Positions 56,601 through 64,000 of a stretch of 64,000 bases of DNA are shown in pieces (within the stretch, counting starts at the first letter, position 1; each line of letters opens with the position of its first letter). The notes below the pieces were generated by a model. That model was given only the letters and a program-made list of their open reading frames with translations, made no database searches and was not told where the DNA came from. The DNA is taken from positions 62,001-126,000 of the forward strand of contig NZ_JANZLA010000006.1 in the NCBI RefSeq assembly GCF_025770785.1, read 5' to 3'. Source of the DNA: Cellulomonas sp. SG140. Lineage in GTDB: Bacteria > Actinomycetota > Actinomycetes > Actinomycetales > Cellulomonadaceae. The translations under genes were made by a program, and so were the position numbers.

Positions 56601-57480
56601 CGGCTGTCCCCGTCGTCGGGTCGAGGGCGTCGCGCAGCGCGTCGCCGACGAGGCTGGTCGCCAGGACCGTGACGACCAGCAGACCGGCCGGGAACCAGAA
56701 CAGCCAGGGCCGCGTGACCGCCGAGGCGCTGCCGGCGGCGAGGAGGGTGCCCAGCGACACCGCGGGCGGCCCGAGGCCGAGACCCACCCAGCCGAGCGTC
56801 GCCTCGGTGAGCACCGCCGCTGCGACGCCCAGCGTCGCGTCCACGACCAGGAGGGACGCGAGGTGCGGCAGCACGTGCCGGCGCAGCACCGCGCCCGTGG
56901 GCACGCCGAGGAACCGTGCCGCCGTCACGAAGTCACGACGGCGCAGCGAGCGGGCCTGCGCCCGGACCAGCCGTGCCATCACCATCCAGCCCAGCAGCGC
57001 GATGGCGAGAGCCACCGCGAACCAGCCGGCACGGCCCGCCGTCGGGGCGAGGAGCACCAGCAGGTAGAAGGACGGCAGCACGAGCGCGAGGTCGATGCCC
57101 CACACCACCACGCGGTCGACCCGACCTCCGAGGTAGCCGCCGACGGCGCCGACCACGGCGGCGATCAGCGTCGACAGCGGGCCGGCGACCAGCCCGACGG
57201 CGAGCGACGTGCGCAGCCCGACGAGGGTGCGGACGTACAGGTCCCGACCGGAGGAGTCCGTGCCGAACCAGTGCAGCGCGGTCGGCGGTCGCCCGAAGGC
57301 GGTGACGTCCGAGGTGAACGGGTCCCAGCGCGACAGGACGGGACCGAGGACGGCCGCGAGGACGACCAGCACCAGCACCGCCAGCCCCACCCGGGCTCGC
57401 GGTGCCCGGAAGGTGCGACGCAGCACACCGGGTGCCCCGGACCCGGGAGCCGAGGTGGCGGTCAGGTCGGTGACGGCCAC
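56593..57480 (-). CDS. DppC-type permease of the second peptide importer
   Basis: A 295-residue permease with about six hydrophobic spans and the EAA region TAARFLGVPTGAVLRRHVLPHLASLLVV near residue 190. The segment HWFGTDSSGRDLYVRTLVG near 75 is the conserved DppC entry. It starts one base after the stop of the upstream permease gene. Confidence 0.92.
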   Translation of the reverse strand: MAVTDLTATSAPGSGAPGVLRRTFRAPRARVGLAVLVLVVLAAVLGPVLSRWDPFTSDVTAFGRPPTALHWFGTDSSGRDLYVRTLVGLRTSLAVGLVAGPLSTLIAAVVGAVGGYLGGRVDRVVVWGIDLALVLPSFYLLVLLAPTAGRAGWFAVALAIALLGWMVMARLVRAQARSLRRRDFVTAARFLGVPTGAVLRRHVLPHLASLLVVDATLGVAAAVLTEATLGWVGLGLGPPAVSLGTLLAAGSASAVTRPWLFWFPAGLLVVTVLATSLVGDALRDALDPTTGTAGE

Positions 57481-57481
57481 G

Positions 57482-58465
57482 TCAGGTCCGCACGCGCGGG
57501 TCGAGGGCGGCGTGCAGCACGTCGGCGAGGACGCCGGCGAGCAGCACCAGGACGGCGGTGAACAGCACCGTGCCGGCCGCCGCGTTCACGTCGTCGTCCA
57601 CGACCGACCGGACCAGGTACTCCCCCATGCCGTGCCAGCTGAAGGCCAGCTCGGTGATCGCCGCCCCGGTCAGGATCAGTCCGAAGGAGTACGCGAAGAA
57701 CGTGGACATCGGGATCAGTGCCACCCGGACCCCGTGGCGCCACAGCGCGGACCGGCGGGTGTGGCCCATCGACCGCGCCGTGCGGACGTGGTCCGCCGCG
57801 AGCACGTCGAGCATCGCGGCGCGCTGGTACCGGGACCACGTCGCGGACGTGCCCAGCGCGAGGCAGAGGGTCGGCAGCAGCAGGTGCGCGGCCCGGTCCC
57901 CCACCTGCGTCGGCCAGCCGCCGCCCAGGCCCGGCGTGTACTCCCCGGTGAACGGCACCAGCGTGCGACCCGCGGCCGAGTCGAGCCGCACCGCGAGGGT
58001 CATCAGCACGACGGCGAGGACGAACGGTGGGGTGGCCAGCAGCACGAACGAGCCCACCGTGGTCACCCGGTCCGGCCAGCGGTACTGACGGGAGGCGCCC
58101 CAGGTCCCGATCACGACCCCCAGCAGCGCGCCGAGCAGGCTGCCGACCAGCAGCAGCCGCAGGCTGGTGCCGGCTCGGGCGGCGATCTCGGCGGTCACGG
58201 GGACACCTCGCACGCTGAGCCCGAGGGAGCCGTGCGTGACGAGCTCGGTCAGCCAGTGCCACAGCCGGGCCGGCACCGGGACCCCGGGGTCCACGCCGAG
58301 CGTCGCGAGCTCCGCGTGCACCACCGAGGGGGGCACGGGCGGGGTCCGACCCGCGTACCGCGCCGCCGGGTGCAGCGTCAGGCTGGCGAGCACGTAGCCC
58401 AGCGCCGTCGCGACCGTCGCCAGCACCCCGTAGCCCGCGGCCCGGCGCACGAGGAACCGGAGCAT
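57482..58465 (-). CDS. DppB-type permease of the second peptide importer
   Basis: A 327-residue permease starting MLRFLVRRAAGYGVLATVAT. The EAA region TARSMGHTRRSALWRHGVRVALIPM is near 230. The ATG at 58465 follows TAGCGT by seven bases, so this operon starts leaderless. Its binding-protein gene is divergent, 200 bases away. Confidence 0.92.
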   Translation of the reverse strand: MLRFLVRRAAGYGVLATVATALGYVLASLTLHPAARYAGRTPPVPPSVVHAELATLGVDPGVPVPARLWHWLTELVTHGSLGLSVRGVPVTAEIAARAGTSLRLLLVGSLLGALLGVVIGTWGASRQYRWPDRVTTVGSFVLLATPPFVLAVVLMTLAVRLDSAAGRTLVPFTGEYTPGLGGGWPTQVGDRAAHLLLPTLCLALGTSATWSRYQRAAMLDVLAADHVRTARSMGHTRRSALWRHGVRVALIPMSTFFAYSFGLILTGAAITELAFSWHGMGEYLVRSVVDDDVNAAAGTVLFTAVLVLLAGVLADVLHAALDPRVRT

Positions 58466-58472
58466 CGCGCCG

Positions 58473-58478
58473 ACGCTA
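58473..58478 (-). promoter_or_regulatory. -10 box of a leaderless promoter for the second permease operon
   Basis: TAGCGT on the minus strand, seven bases (CGGCGCG) before the ATG. Confidence 0.5.
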
Positions 58479-58661
58479 ACACCGGGCCGCTGCCGCGGCG
58501 CCGACCACGCCGGGACGAACCGGACAGGTGCGACACGCCGCGCCCACCAGGCACTCCGTATCCGAAACCCGTCCTCGTCCAGAGGTTGGCCCGGGGCTCG
58601 CCGGACGACATGATGACCACGCAGGGGTGCACGTTCGCCACGTCTCGGCGCTGAACACGAT

Positions 58662-60395
58662 GTGAGGACCATGGCCTACCCCAGGACGACCGCACGGCTG
58701 TGCGCGGGCCTCGTCGCCGTGCTGCTCGGCCTCGCCGGGTGCACCGCCGGATCACCGGCCCCGCGCGCGACCACCGGGACGACCGGCGTGGCGACGCCCG
58801 CCGCACTGCCGGGCACGGCGTGGCGAGCCGTGCCACGCGAGCAGGTGCGCGACGGCGGCTCCCTCACGCTCAGCGTCGACGCGCTGCCGCAGACCTACCA
58901 GCTCAACGACCCGAACTCCTCGCTGGACCTGCAGCGGATCTCCAACCTCTACCTGCCCTCGTTCGTGCGGATCGAGGCGGACGGCAGCTGGTCGCCGAAC
59001 CCGGACTACACCGCCTCGCTGACCGTGACGTCGCAGGACCCCGAGGTGGTCGAGCTGCGCATCGCGCCGGCCGCGACGTGGTCGGACGGCACCCCGATGA
59101 GCTGGCGCGACCTCGCCGCGAGCTGGCAGGCGTTCAACGGCACCAACTCGGCGTACACGCCGGCGTCGACGGCCGTGTGGCAGGACGTGAAGTCGGTGAC
59201 GCGCGGGGACGACGACCGCGACGTGCTGATCACGTTCGCCAAGATCGATGCCGACTGGCCTGCGCTGCTGTCCAGCGTGTACCCGTCGTGGGCGGTGGAC
59301 ACGCCGGCGCACTTCGCCTCGGCGTGGAAGAACGGTCCGTTCGCGGCGGACGGCACGACGTACGTCTCCGCGGGGCCCTTCGTCGTGCGCTCGATCGACA
59401 CGAACGCCGGGGTGGTCACCCTCGGCCGCAACCCCCGGTGGTGGGGCGACCCCGCGCGGCTGGACACGGTCGTGTTCCGCACGGTGTCCCGGGACAGCCT
59501 CGGCCAGAGCTTCGCCAACCAGGAGCTGGACGCGGTCGACGTGATGGGCATGCCGGACGTGCTGACCGCGGCGCGAGCCCGGCAGGGCACCACCGTCGAG
59601 CAGTCCGGCGGCACGGTGGCGCGGCAGCTGACGCTCAACGGCACCGCGGGCGTGTTCGCCGACCCGGCGGTCCGCAAGGCGTTCGCCCAGGCGGTGGACC
59701 GCAGGGTGCTGGCCCAGGCGGTGCTCGGACCGGTCGGGGCGCCGGTGCAGACGCTCGGCAGCGTGATCTTCGTCCCCGGGCAGAAGGGGTACGCCGACCA
59801 CACGGCAGGCGTGCTCACCGGGTCCGCGACGGACGCACGCAGCACCCTGCAGGCGGCGGGCTGGACGATCGGGCAGGACGGGGTGGCGACGAAGGGGGGC
59901 ACCCGGCTGACCGCCCGGTTCGTGGTCCCGCAGGGCGCCGCAGCGGTCGCGACGATCGCCCAGCTGGTCAGCCAGGAGGCCAAGGCCGCAGGGTTCGACG
60001 TGAGCGTCCAGACGGTGCCCGGCAGCGACTTCTTCAGCAGCTACGTCACGGCGGACAACAAGCGCAACTTCGACGTGACGTCGTTCGCGTGGGTGGCGGG
60101 GGCGTTCCCCATCGCCACCGCCGAGGCGTACTTCTACCCCGCCGACTCCGGGTCCAACTACGGCGGCGTCACGGACAAGACCCTCGGCAGCGACTGGGAC
60201 GCGCTGAACGCCCAGCTGGACCCGGCGAAGCGGCTGACGCTCGCCGCGGACGTCGACAAGCGTGCGCTGGACCTGTTCACCATGGTCCCGCTGTTCGTCG
60301 AGCCGTCGACGTGGGTGGTCCGCTCCGACCTGGCCAACTACGGCCCGTCGCAGTTCCAGGACGTGCGCTGGCAGGACGTCGGCTACACCGGCTGA
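58662..60395 (+). CDS. Substrate-binding lipoprotein of the second oligopeptide-type importer
   Basis: A 577-residue SBP_bac_5 lipoprotein with lipobox LLGLAGC (Cys27 from the GTG, Cys24 from the ATG). The fold shows RIAPAATWSDGTPMSWRDLAASW and VRKAFAQAVDRRVLAQAV. The start is either GTG at 58662 or ATG at 58671; neither has an ideal ribosome site, and GAGG sits only three bases before the ATG. It is transcribed away from its permease/ATPase genes, so the two halves of the transporter have separate promoters. Confidence 0.9.
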   Translation: MRTMAYPRTTARLCAGLVAVLLGLAGCTAGSPAPRATTGTTGVATPAALPGTAWRAVPREQVRDGGSLTLSVDALPQTYQLNDPNSSLDLQRISNLYLPSFVRIEADGSWSPNPDYTASLTVTSQDPEVVELRIAPAATWSDGTPMSWRDLAASWQAFNGTNSAYTPASTAVWQDVKSVTRGDDDRDVLITFAKIDADWPALLSSVYPSWAVDTPAHFASAWKNGPFAADGTTYVSAGPFVVRSIDTNAGVVTLGRNPRWWGDPARLDTVVFRTVSRDSLGQSFANQELDAVDVMGMPDVLTAARARQGTTVEQSGGTVARQLTLNGTAGVFADPAVRKAFAQAVDRRVLAQAVLGPVGAPVQTLGSVIFVPGQKGYADHTAGVLTGSATDARSTLQAAGWTIGQDGVATKGGTRLTARFVVPQGAAAVATIAQLVSQEAKAAGFDVSVQTVPGSDFFSSYVTADNKRNFDVTSFAWVAGAFPIATAEAYFYPADSGSNYGGVTDKTLGSDWDALNAQLDPAKRLTLAADVDKRALDLFTMVPLFVEPSTWVVRSDLANYGPSQFQDVRWQDVGYTG

Positions 60396-60444
60396 CGGTG
60401 CGTCCGGCCGTGGGCGGCACCGGGCCGATCTCCCGATCGCCGGA

Positions 60445-60450
60445 TACCGT
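60445..60450 (+). promoter_or_regulatory. -10 box of a leaderless promoter for the DedA gene
   Basis: TACCGT, six bases (CGCGGC) before the ATG at 60457. Confidence 0.5.
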
Positions 60451-60456
60451 CGCGGC

Positions 60457-61089
60457 ATGACGGCCTTCCTGGACCAGGTGCTCGGTGCCGCCCCGTGGGC
60501 CGTGCTGCTCGTCGTCGGGCTCGTGGTGTTCGCCGAGGACGCGCTGTTCGTCGGCTTCGTGCTGCCGGGCGAGACCGCGGCGATCCTCGGCGGCGTCGCC
60601 GCGCACCGGGGGCACGTGGCGTTCGCGGCCGTGCTGGCGGTGGTGATCGTGGCCGCGATCGTCGGCGACAGCGTCGGGTACGAGGTCGGACGGCTGGTCG
60701 GACCGCGCGTGCTCGCATCGAAGCTGCTCCACGGTCGGCGCGAGCGCATCGAGCAGGCGCAGGACTTCCTGGCCCGGCGCGGCGGCTGGGCCGTGCTGCT
60801 CGGCCGGTGGGTCGCCTTCTTCCGGGCGGTGATGCCGGCGCTGGCGGGCCTGGCGCGCATGCCGTACCGGGTGTTCCTGCCGTTCAACGCCGCGGGCGGG
60901 ATCATCTGGGGGTCGGTCGTCGTCACCGTCGGCTACCTCGCCGGCGCCTCCTACGCCGCGGTGGAGAAGAAGCTGGGGACGGACTCGGCCCTGGTCGTGC
61001 TCGGGATCGTCCTCGTCGGCCTGGTGGTGTGGCACCTGCGCAAGCGGTTCACCGAGCGACGCTCGCAGGACGCACCCGCCGCCGACTGA
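60457..61089 (+). CDS. DedA-family membrane protein
   Basis: A 210-residue polytopic protein of the DedA/VTT family. FAEDALFVGFVLPGETAAILGG, GDSVGYEVGR and the helix-loop FLARRGGWAVLLGRWVAFFRAVMPALAG are the conserved re-entrant and RxxP-like regions. Members act in lipid-carrier and phospholipid translocation and envelope homeostasis; the lipid here is unknown. Confidence 0.9.
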   Translation: MTAFLDQVLGAAPWAVLLVVGLVVFAEDALFVGFVLPGETAAILGGVAAHRGHVAFAAVLAVVIVAAIVGDSVGYEVGRLVGPRVLASKLLHGRRERIEQAQDFLARRGGWAVLLGRWVAFFRAVMPALAGLARMPYRVFLPFNAAGGIIWGSVVVTVGYLAGASYAAVEKKLGTDSALVVLGIVLVGLVVWHLRKRFTERRSQDAPAAD

Positions 61090-61113
61090 GACCCGCCCGC
61101 CCGGGTGCCCGGC

Positions 61114-61653
61114 CTACTGCCCGGTGCGCCCGTCGATGCACTCCCGCAGCAGGTCGGCATGGCCGGCGTGGCGGGCGTACTCCTCGATCAGGTGCACCAG
61201 GACGTCGCGAACCGAGACGGTGCCGTCACGGTGCGGCACCGTGTCGCCGAGGCGGCTCTCGTCGAGGGCGTCCAGCCAGCGGTCCGACCGATCGATCTCC
61301 GCCTTCCAGGTGGTGAAGGCGTCCGCCACCACCGCGTCGTCGGCGACGGCACCGTTGAAGTCGGCGTCGCGGTCCTCGGGCGTCAGGTAGATCGACTCGT
61401 CCTCCGGGTGCCTGTCGAGGACGCGGTGGAACCAGTGGTTCTCGACGCCGACCAGGTGCCGTACCAGGCCGAGCAGGCTCAGCGTGCTGGGGGGCACAGA
61501 CCGGCGCGCCAGCTGCTCGGCGTCGAGGTCCTGGCACTTCAGCTCGATGGTGAGGCGGTAGTTGGTCAGGTACTCCCGGTAGGTCGCCAGCTCGCCGACG
61601 GGGTTCGCGTACGTGCGCGGGTCGAGCTCCGGAACGGTCCACATGTCGCTCAT
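61114..61653 (-). CDS. DinB-family (DUF664) protein
   Basis: A 179-residue four-helix-bundle protein. Histidines in LVRHLVGVENHWFHRVL near residue 65 and in HLIEEYARHAGHADLLRE near 155 form the likely metal triad. Related actinobacterial proteins include mycothiol-dependent maleylpyruvate isomerase-like and mycothiol S-transferase-like enzymes, so a thiol-transfer role is possible; mshB is present in the window. The start is uncertain: ATG at 61653 is given, and GTG at 61662 would add three residues. Confidence 0.82.
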   Translation of the reverse strand: MSDMWTVPELDPRTYANPVGELATYREYLTNYRLTIELKCQDLDAEQLARRSVPPSTLSLLGLVRHLVGVENHWFHRVLDRHPEDESIYLTPEDRDADFNGAVADDAVVADAFTTWKAEIDRSDRWLDALDESRLGDTVPHRDGTVSVRDVLVHLIEEYARHAGHADLLRECIDGRTGQ

Positions 61654-61666
61654 GCGGACCACCAGA

Positions 61667-62911
61667 TCACGGACGCGGCCTCGCGCGGAAGCGCAATGCC
61701 GCGAGCACCGGGACCGCGATCACGGCTCCCGCACCGGAGACCAGCAGCGGCACGGTTCCCCTGCCGCGTCCCGCGTCCCACAGCAGCCCGGCCCACAGGC
61801 CGGCCACGAGCACGGCCCCGCTGCTCAGCGCCTGGAACGCGCCCTGCGCACGGCCGCGGTGCTCCGCCGGCACCAGCGAGGAGATCCACGCCTTGCCCAC
61901 ACCGTCGGTCAGGGCCGGGAACAGGCCGTAGACGGCCAGCAGGACGAAGACGGCCGGACCCTTGCCGACCAGGGCGAGGCCGACGTAGCCGATCGCGAAC
62001 GCCAGCAGGCCCACCGCGTAGACGTAGGCCCGCGGCCAACGGTCCGTCAGCGCACCGGCGGGGTACGAGCCGACCGCGTAGACGACGTTGAACAGCACGT
62101 AGGCGAGCACCACCTGCGTGGTGCCGAACCCGAGCTCCGAGACGCGCAGCAGCAGCAACGTGTCGGAGAAGTTGACCAGGGCGACGACGACGAGCACACC
62201 GACCACCCACCAGTACGCCGCGGGCAGCGGGCGGGACGGCGCCGCGGATGCCGCGACGGGTCGCGCCGGTAGGGGGGCGGGTCCGGCCGGGGCGGGGCCT
62301 CGTCGGGCCGGGGCGGGTGCGGGTGCCCGATGCTCGCGCACCAGCACGACGAGGCCGGCGGACAGCACCGCGGGCACCACCGCCCACCACAGGGCGGCAT
62401 GCAGGTTGCCGCCCATCACCGACAGCGCCAGCAGGCCCAGCAGAGGCCCGACCACGGCTCCCAGGGTGTCGCCCGCGCGGTGGAAGCCGAAGGCCCGGCC
62501 CAGGTTCTCCGACGGGACCGACGCCGCGATCAGCGCGTCCCGCGGTGCCGACCGCACACCCTTGCCCAGACGGTCGACCGTCCGGCCGGCCAGCACCGTC
62601 GGCCACGCCCCGGCCGCCGCGACCAGCACCTTGCCGACCGCGGCGAGACCGTAGCCCGCGCCGATGAACCGCACGCGCCCCGCCCGGTCCGACCAGCGAC
62701 CGGTCACGTACCGGGCCAGCCCCGCCGTGCCCTCGGCCACGCCCTCGATCACTCCCAGCACGACGGGTGGCGCCGCCAGCACGCCGGTCACCAGGACGGG
62801 GAGGAGCGGGTACAGCAGCTCGCTGGCCGTGTCCTGGAAGAGCGAGACCAGCGTGAGGACGACGAGGTTGCGGGTGAGCCACCGACGCCGGTGCCCCGTC
62901 GTGCCCGCCAT
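61667..62911 (-). CDS. MFS transporter
   Basis: A 414-residue major-facilitator protein with twelve predicted helices and a charged central loop of about 50 residues rich in Pro, Ala and Arg. The loop after helix 2 reads RYVTGRWSDRAGRVRF, and GRTVDRLGKGVRSAPRDALIAAS lies near 115, typical of drug/metabolite efflux-like members. The ATG at 62911 has GAGGGGGG upstream. The substrate is unknown. It ends 13 bases before the DinB gene, so the two may be co-transcribed. Confidence 0.85.
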   Translation of the reverse strand: MAGTTGHRRRWLTRNLVVLTLVSLFQDTASELLYPLLPVLVTGVLAAPPVVLGVIEGVAEGTAGLARYVTGRWSDRAGRVRFIGAGYGLAAVGKVLVAAAGAWPTVLAGRTVDRLGKGVRSAPRDALIAASVPSENLGRAFGFHRAGDTLGAVVGPLLGLLALSVMGGNLHAALWWAVVPAVLSAGLVVLVREHRAPAPAPARRGPAPAGPAPLPARPVAASAAPSRPLPAAYWWVVGVLVVVALVNFSDTLLLLRVSELGFGTTQVVLAYVLFNVVYAVGSYPAGALTDRWPRAYVYAVGLLAFAIGYVGLALVGKGPAVFVLLAVYGLFPALTDGVGKAWISSLVPAEHRGRAQGAFQALSSGAVLVAGLWAGLLWDAGRGRGTVPLLVSGAGAVIAVPVLAALRFRARPRP

Positions 62912-63005
62912 GCCGACCCCCCTCGTGACGACGTCGCCACCGGGTGCCAAGGTAGGCCTGGCCGCCAGCAGGCGACGACCGTGTACCACGACCCCAGGGG
63001 GACGC

Positions 63006-63392
63006 ATGAGCGAGTGGCCGGGACCGATCTTCGCCCTGACCCTGTTCGCCGAGGACCTCGGTGAGGCCAAGCGCTTCTACACCGACGTGTTCGGGCTGCC
63101 CGTCGTCTTCGAGGACGGCAACTCCGCCGTGTTCCAGCTCGGCGACACGCTGATCAACCTGCTCGCGGTGTCGCAGGCGCCAGGGCTCGTCGGACCGGCG
63201 CCGATCGCCCCGCCGGAGGCCGGCGTGCGCAGCCAGCTGACGCTGAAGGTCGCGGACGTCGACGCGATGTGCGCCGAGCTCGAGCGCCGCGGCGTCACCC
63301 TGCTCAACGGGCCGATGGACCGCCCGTGGGGCCCGCGCACGGCCGCGTTCCGCGACCCGACCGGCACGGTCTGGGAGATCGCCTCCCAGTAG
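63006..63392 (+). CDS. VOC (glyoxalase/bleomycin-resistance) family protein
   Basis: A 128-residue protein of two beta-alpha-beta-beta-beta modules: FAEDLGEAKRFYTDVFGLPVV at the start and LTLKVADVDAMCAELERRGV in the second half, ending RDPTGTVWEIAS. The glutamate of WEIA and an N-terminal position could bind metal. The substrate is unknown. Its TAG stop forms the first bases of the next gene's -10 box. Confidence 0.88.
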   Translation: MSEWPGPIFALTLFAEDLGEAKRFYTDVFGLPVVFEDGNSAVFQLGDTLINLLAVSQAPGLVGPAPIAPPEAGVRSQLTLKVADVDAMCAELERRGVTLLNGPMDRPWGPRTAAFRDPTGTVWEIASQ

Positions 63393-63395
63393 CGT
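63390..63395 (+). promoter_or_regulatory. -10 box merged with the VOC stop codon
   Basis: TAGCGT, seven bases (GCGGCGA) before the GTG at 63403. Its first three bases are the stop codon of the VOC gene. Confidence 0.5.
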
Positions 63396-63402
63396 GCGGC
63401 GA

Positions 63403-64000
63403 GTGACCAGCCAGCTGGGCGGCCGGGTGAGCGGCGCCGTCGAGGGCCTGACCCCCGGGTACTTCGCCCTGGTCATGGCCACCGGCATCATCTCCGTGGG
63501 CATGCGCCTCGAGGGGTTCGTCGTGGTCTCCGACGCCCTGCTGGCGGTCACGGCCGCCGGCTACGCCGTGCTGGTCGTCCTCACCGTCTGGCGCCTGGTC
63601 GCCTACCGGCGCGCCGTGAGCGACGACTTCAACGACCCGAGACGCGCCTTCGGCTTCTTCACCTTCGTCGCGGCCACCAACGTGCTCGGCGTCCGGCTCG
63701 GGGCCGACGGCCACCATGCCGCGACCGCCGCGCTGCTGGCCGTCTCGGGCGCCTCGTGGCTGGTGCTCGGGTACGTCGTCCCGTGGACCGCGGCCCTGGG
63801 TCGGCAGCAGCGTCCGATCGTCGCGGACGCGAACGGCACGTGGTTCATCTGGGTGGTCGCCAGCCAGTCGGTCGCGATCGCCGCGGCGACCATCGAACCC
63901 GTCTTCGATACCGGGCGCCGCGAGCTGGCGGTGCTCGCCGTCACGTCGTGGTCGGTGGGGGTCTTCCTCTATGCGGCCGCCGGGATCTTCGTCGCGCTGC
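63403..64000 (+). CDS. TDT-family (tellurite resistance/C4-dicarboxylate) transporter, partial
   Basis: The first 199 codons of a membrane protein cut by the window edge. The opening LTPGYFALVMATGIISVG and RRAFGFFTFVAATNVLG are characteristic of the TehA/Mae1 transporter family. Five or six hydrophobic spans are present before the edge. The GTG at 63403 is leaderless. The substrate could be an organic acid or sulfite, and the family name alone does not imply tellurite resistance. Confidence 0.82.
   Translation, partial: MTSQLGGRVSGAVEGLTPGYFALVMATGIISVGMRLEGFVVVSDALLAVTAAGYAVLVVLTVWRLVAYRRAVSDDFNDPRRAFGFFTFVAATNVLGVRLGADGHHAATAALLAVSGASWLVLGYVVPWTAALGRQQRPIVADANGTWFIWVVASQSVAIAAATIEPVFDTGRRELAVLAVTSWSVGVFLYAAAGIFVAL

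Overview
The window is high-GC DNA (about 73 percent by eye) with dense, short-gapped genes. It comes from an actinobacterium, most likely a Cellulomonas-type member of the Micrococcales. The signs are mycothiol synthesis (mshB), a DUF3117 small protein, the actinobacterial type of DapD, a sigE/anti-sigma/tatB block, and many genes that begin 6-7 bases after a TANNNT -10 box (leaderless transcripts). The genus is an inference; the phylum is well supported. No tRNA, rRNA, CRISPR array, insertion sequence or prophage was seen.

Layout. 1-11.5 kb: nucleoside uptake and salvage. A lipoprotein, an ABC ATPase and two permeases (BMP/Nup type) lead into cdd, deoA, a small acidic protein, add and deoC, which converge on a phosphopentomutase/phosphohexomutase (pmmB). 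11.6-14.1 kb: an M20 amidohydrolase and a mannose-1-phosphate guanylyltransferase. 14.3-17.8 kb: sdhCDAB. 17.8-20.9 kb: a BrkB-family membrane protein, a 2'-5' RNA ligase-like protein, trpS and tatB. 20.9-25.1 kb: sigE with its zinc anti-sigma factor, a divergent O-methyltransferase, pepA and DUF3117. 25.2-28.5 kb: a PIG-V-like mannosyltransferase, a LOG protein and dapE. 28.6-33.1 kb: a compact three-gene operon of a BcsA-like GT2 synthase, a HlyD-like adaptor and a GH81 beta-1,3-glucanase. This is the best candidate for an undescribed system, a curdlan-like exopolysaccharide machine, with a CRP-type site upstream. 33.4-40.3 kb: gltD, dapD, a lysozyme-like exported protein, gltA, dapC, fdxA and a stand-alone SH3-like protein. 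40.4-46.9 kb: a VanW-family protein with a repetitive N-terminus, a flavin reductase, a small membrane protein, mshB and typA. 47-60.4 kb: two oligopeptide-type ABC importers side by side. 60.5-64 kb: DedA, DinB, MFS and VOC proteins and the start of a TDT-family transporter, which runs off the window.

How they work together. The first block takes up nucleosides and turns them into pentose phosphates and bases. sdh and gltA are TCA-cycle genes. dapC, dapD and dapE are three steps of the succinylase route to diaminopimelate for peptidoglycan. gltD, fdxA and the LOG protein are housekeeping. Regulation visible in the sequence includes a SigE-type promoter in front of sigE itself, CRP/GlxR-type palindromes in front of gltA and the glucan operon, strong stem-loops after two binding-protein genes, and a recurring leaderless promoter form, in three cases merged with the TAG stop codon of the upstream gene.
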